Source: an uncultured Desulfohalobiaceae bacterium (GTDB taxonomy: Bacteria > Desulfobacterota > Desulfovibrionia > Desulfovibrionales > Desulfonatronovibrionaceae). Taken from it: DNA of 5,042 nucleotides. The position numbers and the translations under genes are program-made. The notes beneath the pieces are model-generated. The model was given only the letters and a program-made list of their open reading frames with translations, ran no database searches and had not been told where the DNA came from. The DNA lies in contig CAJXJU010000136.1 in assembly GCA_913055195.1 (NCBI GenBank), positions 1 through 5,042 on the forward strand, given 5' to 3'. How positions within the stretch are numbered: position 1 is the first letter of the stretch; the number at the start of each line of letters is the position of its first letter. This document shows, piece after piece, positions 1-4,257 of the stretch.

Positions 1-1
1 T

Positions 2-205
2 TGGGATATAAATGATAAGTTAGACGGTAAACCAATTTACGAATTTGAGAAGGTTGTTTATCAAAAAGGTTTTTTTGACAAGAAAGTTAAAACTATTTGT
101 ACCTCAGCCATTGTTGTGGCATCAACAGACCTGGATGATGATTTGCTTGATGACTTATCCGATATTTTATTAGAGTATAAAAGTTATATCCTGAACGGAG
201 AATAA
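2..205 (+). CDS. 3' fragment of an unidentified gene, possibly a TAXI-type solute-binding protein
   Basis: The reading frame starting at base 2 is open from the window edge to a TAA at 203-205 and encodes the last 67 residues of a protein whose start lies outside the window. The fragment begins WDINDKLDGKPIYEF, continues through a hydrophobic strand (ICTSAIVVAS) and ends in an acidic helix rich in Asp and Leu followed by LEYKSYILNGE. A beta-strand followed by 'xDLxxDLLxxLxxxLxE' resembles the C-terminal end of TAXI-family (TRAP-associated) extracytoplasmic solute-binding proteins, in which a conserved hydrophobic strand precedes a 'dlpedlvY' helix. The resemblance is weak and rests on recall, so the family is a guess. 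That a real coding end is present is likelier, because codon use is natural and a hairpin follows the stop directly. Confidence 0.55.
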   Translation, partial: WDINDKLDGKPIYEFEKVVYQKGFFDKKVKTICTSAIVVASTDLDDDLLDDLSDILLEYKSYILNGE

Positions 206-210
206 AAGAT

Positions 211-280
211 TCGCCTGCAAAAAGTCGAAACTCGCAAATTACAGCTAGCGGGGACAGAAAAATTTACTTTTTGCAGGCGA
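211..280. repeat. Hairpin-forming repeat, copy 1 (15-bp perfect arms)
   Basis: The left arm TCGCCTGCAAAAAGT (211-225) is the exact reverse complement of ACTTTTTGCAGGCGA (266-280). The 40-nt loop contains a small GCTAGC palindrome (244-249) and a GGGGACAG string. The element begins 6 nt after the stop codon of the upstream fragment, so it could end that transcript or protect its 3' end, although no clean T-run follows. Its left arm, with flanking bases, reappears with one mismatch in the hairpin at 634-678, which marks it as a dispersed palindromic repeat rather than a one-off terminator. Confidence 0.75.
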
Positions 281-356
281 CTCATAAAAGCTGATATGCG
301 TAAGATTACACTCTTTGCTAACAGCTCATTTTTGATCTGATAAGAGGAGAAGAATA

Positions 357-617
357 ATGTCAAAAATATTTTTACCATTATTGTTTTTGTTTGTCATTTT
401 TACAGCAGCAGTTGCAACAGCAGGTCTCTGGACATCACTGGGTTCACTGGCCTTAAAAGAAGTGAAGCCGAGTAAAGCTTATGCCCTGGATGTATTGGGG
501 TTAAATGTGAGAGTTTATGAATTTGATACACAGGAACAGCCTGTTCATCACTGTATTATGATATTTACAGAGAGCAAATATAAGGCACCTGTTTTACAAT
601 GCTGGAAAAAGGAATAA
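357..617 (+). CDS. Small exported protein of unknown function
   Basis: This is an 86-residue protein that I do not recognise. It starts at ATG 357 with a good Shine-Dalgarno, GAGGAG at 344-349, 7 nt upstream. The N-terminus looks like a Sec signal peptide: one positive residue (K3), a hydrophobic core from about I4 to A20, and a plausible signal peptidase I site after A20-T21-A22. The predicted mature part has about 64 residues with only two cysteines, C66 and C82, which could form a disulfide in the periplasm. Its second half (VRVYEF ... C66 ... C82-W) looks like a compact beta-rich domain. The gene stands alone between two related hairpins, more than 90 bp from hypA, so there is no strong operon evidence. 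A single-pass membrane anchor is the alternative to cleavage. Confidence 0.65.
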   Translation: MSKIFLPLLFLFVIFTAAVATAGLWTSLGSLALKEVKPSKAYALDVLGLNVRVYEFDTQEQPVHHCIMIFTESKYKAPVLQCWKKE

Positions 618-622
618 TTGAA

Positions 623-680
623 TAGCCTGCAAAAACTGATTCACCTGCAAAAAGTCCCTTTTTGCAGGCGAATCAGTTAA
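623..680. repeat. Hairpin-forming repeat, copy 2 (20 of 21 pairs, 3-nt loop)
   Basis: Bases 634-654 pair with 658-678 at 20 of 21 positions (the only mismatch is A643 with C669), with just TCC (655-657) as loop. Bases 638-656 match 208-226 of copy 1 except for one base, giving a shared core GATTCRCCTGCAAAAAGTC. A further half-copy, AGCCTGCAAAAACTG at 624-638, sits directly in front. The hairpin lies between the stop of the small exported protein and hypA, so it may act as a terminator or as an mRNA 3'-end or 5'-end structure. It lacks the classic run of T after the stem. Confidence 0.8.
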
Positions 681-710
681 ATCATTTAGTAAAGAATATG
701 AGGTTAGCTA

Positions 711-1064
711 ATGCACGAACTATCTATTGCCGAGAGCCTGGTTGCCATTATTAAGGAAGAAATGGACAAACATGATGTAACCAGGCTGATGAAAGTAAAG
801 GTAAAGTATGGGCAGATTTCAGCCATTGTGCCTGAGGCACTGGAGACAGCTTTTCAGGCTTTAACGCAAGGTACCAGGATGGAAGGGGCAAAGCTGGAAA
901 CAGAAGAGATACCATTGCGGGCCAGATGTCGTAGTTGTGGGAAAGAGTTTTCTCCGCAAGGAGATGATTTGTATATTATGACCTGTCCATTTTGTCAGAC
1001 AGAATTCGGCCATGAAATTGTTTCTGGAAAAGAATTATATATAGAAGAAATTGAAGCAGAATAA
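711..1064 (+). CDS. hypA: Hydrogenase maturation nickel metallochaperone HypA
   Basis: HypA delivers nickel, together with the GTPase HypB, to the large subunit of [NiFe]-hydrogenases in the cytoplasm. The 117-residue length is typical. The protein opens with the family signature MHELSIAESL; the N-terminal Met-His2 amine and imidazole form the nickel site. The structural zinc site is intact as two CxxC pairs, C73/C76 (CRSC) and C92/C95 (CPFC). The GQISAIVPEAL stretch (about 34-44) is also characteristic. The start is fixed by the essential MHE and by TGAGG at 699-703, 7 nt upstream. hypB follows after 28 nt, so the two are probably co-transcribed. I saw no convincing sigma70 or sigma54 promoter in the short gap upstream. 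All key residues are present, so it should be functional. Confidence 0.97.
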   Translation: MHELSIAESLVAIIKEEMDKHDVTRLMKVKVKYGQISAIVPEALETAFQALTQGTRMEGAKLETEEIPLRARCRSCGKEFSPQGDDLYIMTCPFCQTEFGHEIVSGKELYIEEIEAE

Positions 1065-1079
1065 AAAATTTTAGGAGCA

Positions 1080-1085
1080 AAGGAG
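1080..1085 (+). promoter_or_regulatory. Shine-Dalgarno of hypB
   Basis: AAGGAG ends 7 nt before ATG 1093. A second AGGAG lies at 1073-1077. The strong site fixes the hypB start and shows that hypB is translated independently of hypA. Confidence 0.7.
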
Positions 1086-1092
1086 ATAAAAT

Positions 1093-1752
1093 ATGCAAAT
1101 ACCTGTTGTGCGCAATATACTGGAAGCCAACGTGGTTATAGCAAAGGAACTGAATAAAATATTTTTGCAAAGGAAAATTCTGGCCTTAAATTTGATGAGC
1201 TCGCCTGGTGCTGGCAAAACCACTTTACTGGAAAGGACTTTAGCAGATTTGAAAAATGAGTTTAAAATGGCGGTTATTGAAGGGGATGTTCAAACCAATA
1301 ATGATGCCAGAAGAGTTGCTGCTACTGGAGCGCAGGCTTTGCAAATCAACACTGATGGAGGCTGTCATCTGGACAGTTCCATGGTTTTAGAAGCAGTAAA
1401 TAAAATGAACCTGGAAGGGGTGGATATTTTATTTATTGAAAATGTGGGCAACCTGGTTTGTCCGGCTGAATTTAGCGTGGGTGAAGATTATAAAGTTACT
1501 ATTTTAAGTGTGGCAGAAGGTGATGATAAGCCGGAAAAATACCCGCTTATTTTTGCGGAGTCCAGAGTTATGCTTTTAAATAAAGTTGATCTTTTGCCCT
1601 ATGTTGATTTTAATCTGGAGAGGGCCAGTAATTTTGCGCGCAGCTTAAATAAAGAGATTGAAATTTTTCCTGTGTCAGCCAAAACAGGTGAAGGATTAGA
1701 CAGTTGGTATGATTGGTTGAGGCAGGAGGTGGCTAAAAAGAAGAATCTGTAG
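1093..1752 (+). CDS. hypB: Hydrogenase maturation GTPase HypB
   Basis: HypB is the GTPase that works with HypA in inserting nickel into the [NiFe]-hydrogenase large subunit. The 219-residue protein is a complete SIMIBI-class G domain. It has a P-loop SSPGAGKTT at 36-44, EGDVQTNNDARR at about 63-74, the metal-binding CH pair C91-H92 in GGCHLD, the ENVGNLVCP motif with C123, the guanine-specificity NKVD at 163-166 and SAKTGEG at 195-201. C91, H92 and C123 correspond to the G-domain metal site that controls dimerisation in characterised HypB proteins. The N-terminus lacks both the high-affinity CxxCGC motif and the His-rich nickel-storage stretch found in some HypBs, so nickel probably comes only via HypA and the G-domain site. 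The next gene starts 5 nt after the stop, suggesting a shared transcript. Confidence 0.97.
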   Translation: MQIPVVRNILEANVVIAKELNKIFLQRKILALNLMSSPGAGKTTLLERTLADLKNEFKMAVIEGDVQTNNDARRVAATGAQALQINTDGGCHLDSSMVLEAVNKMNLEGVDILFIENVGNLVCPAEFSVGEDYKVTILSVAEGDDKPEKYPLIFAESRVMLLNKVDLLPYVDFNLERASNFARSLNKEIEIFPVSAKTGEGLDSWYDWLRQEVAKKKNL

Positions 1753-1757
1753 TTTTT

Positions 1758-3086
1758 ATGTCACTTCCTAAAGACATTTCATTAGATGCTATTTTAGACA
1801 GTATTGCTGATGGGGTTTTTACTGTTGATCTGGACTGGAATATCACCTATTTTAATGCTGCTGCATCAAAGATTACAGGAATTTCATCCCGGGATGCCCT
1901 GGGACATAAATGCTGGGAGGTGTTCCGCTCCAGTATCTGCGATGGTCAGTGTGCCCTTAAGTATTGCCTGAAGCATAAAGAAAATATTACCAATAAATCT
2001 ATCTTTATTATCCGTCCTGATGGCCAAAAAATTCCCATCAGCATCAGTGCTGCGCCTTTGCATAATAAAAAAGGCGAGATTATTGGCGGGGTGGAAACTT
2101 TCAGGGACCTGACTGCCATTCATATTTTTCGTCAGCAGGTGGAGGAAAAATATACATTTGAAGATATTGTGGGTAAAAGTCAGGCTTTGACCAGAATTTT
2201 TCGTATCCTGCCTCAAGTTGCCCGCAGCAATTCCACCGTGCTCATTACTGGCGAATCTGGCACTGGTAAGGAACTCTTTGCCAGGGCCATTCACAATTTG
2301 AGTGAACGCAAAAACAGGCCCCTGATCACAGTAAATTGTGGGGCCTTGCCAGAGAATTTACTGGAATCAGAATTATTTGGATATAAAGCAGGAGCTTTTA
2401 CTGATGCCAGGAAGGATAAGCCGGGTCGTTTTGTCCTGGCTGATGGGGGAACGATTTTTTTAGATGAAATCGGGGACTTACCATTGTCTTTACAGGTCAA
2501 ACTCCTGCGTTTTCTCCAGGAAAAGACTATTGAACCACTGGGAGGAACTGAAACCATAAAGGTTGATGTGCGTGTTATTGCGGCCACCAATAAGGACCTG
2601 GGCCAGATGGTTGAGGAGGGGAGTTTTCGTCAGGATTTGTATTATCGACTAAATGTCGTGCACTTAAGGCTTCCTTCCCTCAGAGAAAGGCGGGAAGATC
2701 TACCTTTGCTGATCAATCATTTTATCCGCCGGTTTAATGTCATGCAGGATAAGGCTATTCAGGGTGTTTCAGAAGATGTGTTAGCCATTTTAATGCGCTA
2801 TAATTTTCCAGGCAATATCAGGGAACTGGAAAATATATTAGAGTATGCCTTTATTCTTTGTCCTGGAGGATTTATTCAGGTTGAACATTTGCCTGAACAT
2901 ATGCAAAATCAGTCAAAGCGGGCGCAAAATACGCCCAGAACATTAGAAGAAATCAAGTGCCAGGCTGTTCTGGATGCCCTGGCCAGGAATAATGGCCGCA
3001 AAATGGCCACCTGCCGTGAGTTGAAAATATCCAAAGATACCCTTCGCCGCATGCTCGCCCGTTGTCAGAAAATGGCGCAAAATTAG
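1758..3086 (+). CDS. Sigma54-dependent activator, PAS-AAA+-Fis
   Basis: This is a 442-residue bacterial enhancer-binding protein that remodels sigma54-RNA polymerase by ATP hydrolysis. An N-terminal PAS domain (about 8-120) holds four cysteines, C52, C61, C65 and C70. The AAA+ domain (about 134-365) shows Walker A GESGTGKE (165-172), the sigma54-contact loop as GAFTDA (212-217) rather than GAFTGA, Walker B GTIFLDEIGD (231-240), AATN (275-278), candidate arginine fingers R291 and R297 in FRQDLYYRL, and sensor II PGNIRELEN (351-359). The C-terminus (about 395-437) is a Fis-type helix-turn-helix. There is no response-regulator receiver domain, so the PAS domain probably senses the signal directly. 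ATG 1758 is the only usable start after an in-frame stop at 1734-1736. It has no close Shine-Dalgarno, so translation is probably coupled to hypB. Likely targets are its own 3' flank and the downstream sigma54 promoter. Confidence 0.95.
   Translation: MSLPKDISLDAILDSIADGVFTVDLDWNITYFNAAASKITGISSRDALGHKCWEVFRSSICDGQCALKYCLKHKENITNKSIFIIRPDGQKIPISISAAPLHNKKGEIIGGVETFRDLTAIHIFRQQVEEKYTFEDIVGKSQALTRIFRILPQVARSNSTVLITGESGTGKELFARAIHNLSERKNRPLITVNCGALPENLLESELFGYKAGAFTDARKDKPGRFVLADGGTIFLDEIGDLPLSLQVKLLRFLQEKTIEPLGGTETIKVDVRVIAATNKDLGQMVEEGSFRQDLYYRLNVVHLRLPSLRERREDLPLLINHFIRRFNVMQDKAIQGVSEDVLAILMRYNFPGNIRELENILEYAFILCPGGFIQVEHLPEHMQNQSKRAQNTPRTLEEIKCQAVLDALARNNGRKMATCRELKISKDTLRRMLARCQKMAQN
2920..2936. 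promoter_or_regulatory. Candidate activator binding site 1, inside the regulator gene
   Basis: GGGCGCAAAATACGCCC is a dyad with perfect 5-bp arms (GGGCG / CGCCC) around a 7-nt A/T-rich spacer. It matches the repeats at 3073-3089 and 3106-3122 at 14 of 17 positions. It lies within the coding sequence, about 285 bp upstream of the predicted sigma54 transcription start. Because it encodes R-A-Q-N-T-P in frame, chance from codon use cannot be excluded. Confidence 0.35.
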
Positions 3087-3089
3087 CCC
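3071..3089. promoter_or_regulatory. Candidate enhancer site 2 (19-bp direct repeat, copy A)
   Basis: AATGGCGCAAAATTAGCCC is repeated without change at 3104-3122, 33 bp (about three helical turns) downstream. The core GGC-N9-GCC has partial dyad symmetry, as expected for a Fis-type dimer. The copy overlaps the TAG stop (3084-3086) of the activator gene and is centred about 132 bp upstream of the expected sigma54 start, a normal distance for an upstream activating sequence. Confidence 0.5.
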
Positions 3090-3103
3090 TTCGCCTGTTT
3101 TGT

Positions 3104-3122
3104 AATGGCGCAAAATTAGCCC
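3104..3122. promoter_or_regulatory. Candidate enhancer site 3 (19-bp direct repeat, copy B)
   Basis: This is an exact second copy of the 3071-3089 sequence, in the non-coding gap and centred about 99 bp before the expected start of transcription. The 14-nt sequence between the copies (3090-3103) starts like the stretch before copy A (TCGCC-pyrimidine-GTT), so the pair may have arisen by a tandem duplication of about 32-35 bp of which only the 19-bp part stayed identical. Confidence 0.5.
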
Positions 3123-3163
3123 AAAATAGTTATGGCTTGATAGGCTGTATTTTCTAATTATTT

Positions 3164-3176
3164 GTAATTATTGATA
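3164..3176 (-). promoter_or_regulatory. Possible IHF-like bend site
   Basis: Read on the minus strand, bases 3176 to 3164 give TATCAATAATTAC. This matches the WATCAA half of the IHF consensus exactly but only one of three bases of the TTR half. It lies in an A/T-rich stretch (about 3145-3186) between the candidate enhancers and the -24/-12 promoter, where IHF normally bends DNA for sigma54 activation. The position is right and the sequence match is partial. Confidence 0.25.
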
Positions 3177-3186
3177 AAAACATATT

Positions 3187-3202
3187 TGGCACTAAAGGTG
3201 CT
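3187..3202 (+). promoter_or_regulatory. Sigma54 (-24/-12) promoter
   Basis: TGGCAC (3187-3192), five bases, then GTGCT (3198-3202) matches the sigma54 consensus TGGCAC-N5-TTGCW except for one base. The invariant GG (3188-3189) and GC (3200-3201) are exactly 10 nt apart. Transcription would start near 3213, just in front of the NifX-like gene, leaving a very short leader. The gene immediately upstream encodes a sigma54 activator and there is a pair of identical 19-bp repeats at normal enhancer distance. Together these make this the best-supported promoter in the window. Confidence 0.8.
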
Positions 3203-3225
3203 ATTTCAAGGTCAGGATGATGAAA

Positions 3226-3624
3226 ATGGGTGGAGAAAAGATAATCTGTTTGGCCTGTTATGGAGAGAGGTTGGCTGCTATTATTGATAATGCCTCGCAT
3301 TTTTTGCTCTTTAAATTAGAGGATAATGAAATTTACCCCGCAGGTTCAATCTCCCTCCCGTCAAGAGATTTGCCAGGTAAAATCTCATTAATAAAATCCT
3401 GCGGGGTAGATATTCTTATTTGTGGTGGAATTAGCGGATGTACCATTTACATGTTGCAGGAAATGGGTATTCTGGTCATTCCGTGGGTTGCTGGAACAGT
3501 TGAACAGGTTTTGTCGGCTTTAAAAGACAAGACTCTGGATAAATTAGCCATGCCAGGTTGCGAGATAGGGCCAGGGTGCCCTTTCAGGAAAAGACGGCGG
3601 CGTGGCAGATTTGGCAAAAACTAA
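3226..3624 (+). CDS. NifX/NifB-C-terminal-like (dinitrogenase FeMo-cofactor biosynthesis fold) cysteine-rich protein
   Basis: This is a member of the small ribonuclease-H-like family that includes NifX, NafY, the NifB C-terminus and the archaeal MTH1175 protein, which bind metal-sulfur cofactors. The diagnostic stretch is VDILICGGISGCTIYMLQEM followed by GILVIPWVAGTVEQVL (about residues 61-96). Cysteines are plentiful: C8 and C11 (CxxC), C59, C66, C72, and the tail pair C112/C118 in MPGCEIGPGC. The protein ends in a strongly basic tail (RKRRRRGRFGK), which could bind nucleic acid, membrane or partner. Three in-frame ATGs exist (3217, 3220, 3226). I chose 3226 (132 residues) because AGGA at 3214-3217 is correctly spaced and lies inside the transcript expected from the sigma54 promoter; 3217 has AAGG at 3208-3211 and remains possible. 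The next gene follows by 34 nt with no terminator. Confidence 0.88.
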   Translation: MGGEKIICLACYGERLAAIIDNASHFLLFKLEDNEIYPAGSISLPSRDLPGKISLIKSCGVDILICGGISGCTIYMLQEMGILVIPWVAGTVEQVLSALKDKTLDKLAMPGCEIGPGCPFRKRRRRGRFGKN

Positions 3625-3646
3625 CTTTTTTCACATTTAAATTTAT

Positions 3647-3654
3647 GAGGAGGT
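3647..3654 (+). promoter_or_regulatory. Shine-Dalgarno of the second NifX-like gene
   Basis: GAGGAGGT lies 4 nt before ATG 3659. It is a near-perfect anti-16S match and indicates strong translation of this gene within the operon. Confidence 0.75.
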
Positions 3655-3658
3655 TAAA

Positions 3659-4018
3659 ATGAAAATTGCTATAAGCGCTCAGGGTGACACTCTGGATGCA
3701 CAGGTGGATGCAAGGTTTGGCCGGGCTCAGGGTTTTATTGTTTATGATTTAGATTCTGATCAGTTTGAATATGTGCCCAACGCACAAAATATGAGTTTGC
3801 CTCAGGGCGCTGGAATACAGGCAGCGCAAAATGTTGCACAAACAGGGGCAAAAGCAGTTTTAACAGGCAATGTAGGTCCAAAGGCATTTATGGCCCTTGA
3901 GAAAGGAGGCATAGATGTTTATCTGGTCCAATCTGGTACAGTGAAGGATGCGATAGCAGCTTTTAAGGAAGGCAAATTAACCAAGACACAGGAGGCAAGC
4001 AAGCCAGGTCATTGGTAA
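3659..4018 (+). CDS. NifX-family / MTH1175-like dinitrogenase iron-molybdenum cofactor biosynthesis protein
   Basis: This is a 119-residue single-domain protein of the NifX/MTH1175 family. It opens with MKIAISAQGDTLDAQVDARFGRA, the standard family start in which the DxRFGRA segment follows the first strand. It continues with QGAGIQAAQNVAQTGAKAVLTGNVGPKAF (about 49-77), which includes the family's GNVGPKAF loop, and ends with SGTVKDAIAAFKEGKL and the usual terminal GHW. It contains no cysteine, unlike its neighbour, so any cluster would be held by other residues or by a partner. Relatives include the Mo-Cu-cluster 'orange protein' of Desulfovibrio, but nothing here proves which cofactor is bound. 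It is probably the second gene of the sigma54-driven operon. Its stop codon lies in a perfect 15-bp tandem duplication (4012-4026 and 4027-4041). Confidence 0.92.
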   Translation: MKIAISAQGDTLDAQVDARFGRAQGFIVYDLDSDQFEYVPNAQNMSLPQGAGIQAAQNVAQTGAKAVLTGNVGPKAFMALEKGGIDVYLVQSGTVKDAIAAFKEGKLTKTQEASKPGHW

Positions 4019-4041
4019 TGTTGAATTTGGTAATGTTGAAT
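4012..4041. repeat. Perfect 15-bp tandem duplication across a stop codon
   Basis: TTGGTAATGTTGAAT occurs twice head to tail (4012-4026, 4027-4041). The first copy contains the last codon and the TAA (4016-4018) of the NifX-like gene. The duplication leads directly into the 7-bp repeat array. Confidence 0.85.
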
Positions 4042-4242
4042 GCTGAATTATGAATGTTGAATTATGAATTCTGGCAAAACAAGATTGCTGGAGCAAGATG
4101 TTTTGACAGGAAGAAGGAAGTTTAAGCTGGATTTATTGATTGATGAATAGATAAAAGAAATTTTATTATGCAAGACAAGTTGATTTAATTTATTTAATAA
4201 TTCAACATTCAACATTAAACATTAAACATTCAACATTAAAAA
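4034..4242. repeat. Inverted pair of 7-bp repeat arrays flanking a 132-bp core
   Basis: The left array (4034-4068) has five 7-bp units of the type TGTTGAA (with variants TGCTGAA and TTATGAA). The right array (4201-4235) has five units of the reverse-complement type TTCAACA (with TTAAACA variants), and a degenerate sixth runs into the ribosome-binding site. They enclose a 132-bp core (4069-4200) without a credible gene. The two arrays can pair over up to 35 bp, imperfectly. This fits a small non-autonomous palindromic element or a long RNA stem placed directly before the DUF5320 gene. The remaining intergenic sequence of this gap contains only the hairpin described separately. Confidence 0.75.
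4075..4105 (+). terminator. Stem-loop in the intergenic core, possible attenuator or terminator
   Basis: CAAAACA (4075-4081) pairs with TGTTTTG (4099-4105), and TTGCT (4085-4089) pairs with AGCAA (4092-4096), across a small AGA/GA internal loop. It lies 57 nt after the NifX-like stop. There is no T-run after the stem, so factor-independent termination is uncertain. It may instead be part of the repeat element. Confidence 0.3.
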
Positions 4243-4250
4243 AAGGAGGT
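4243..4250 (+). promoter_or_regulatory. Consensus Shine-Dalgarno of the DUF5320 gene
   Basis: AAGGAGGT, a full consensus site, ends 7 nt before ATG 4258. It abuts the right-hand 7-bp repeat array, so folding of the two arrays would bring a long stem right up to the ribosome-binding site. Confidence 0.8.
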
Positions 4251-4257
4251 AATAAAG

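Noticed and set aside
184..378. Minus-strand open frame over the first hairpin
   Set aside because: It overlaps an inverted repeat and the start of the exported-protein gene, and has no ribosome-binding site or family features.
1629..1639. TAATTTTGCGC in hypB as a fourth activator site in reverse orientation
   Set aside because: Only 11 bases of the core match. The GGGC and GCC flanks that give the site its symmetry are absent, so codon chance is the simplest explanation.
1884..2590. Two adjacent minus-strand open frames inside the activator gene
   Set aside because: They have no recognisable domains and lie entirely within a well-supported AAA+ coding sequence on the other strand.
3824..3832. 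AGCGCAAAAT-like match inside the second NifX-like gene
   Set aside because: The match is limited to the A-Q-N codons and lacks the inverted flanks.
4072..4089. Possible second sigma54 promoter (TGGCA ... TTGCT) before the DUF5320 gene
   Set aside because: The GG and GC elements are 12 nt apart instead of 10, a spacing that sigma54 promoters do not tolerate, and the TTGCT is part of a stem-loop.
4103..4137. Perfect TTGACA (4103-4108) as a sigma70 -35 box
   Set aside because: No acceptable -10 box occurs 16-18 nt downstream.
4034..4242. CRISPR array
   Set aside because: The repeats are 7 bp long, contiguous and without spacers; no cas gene is present.
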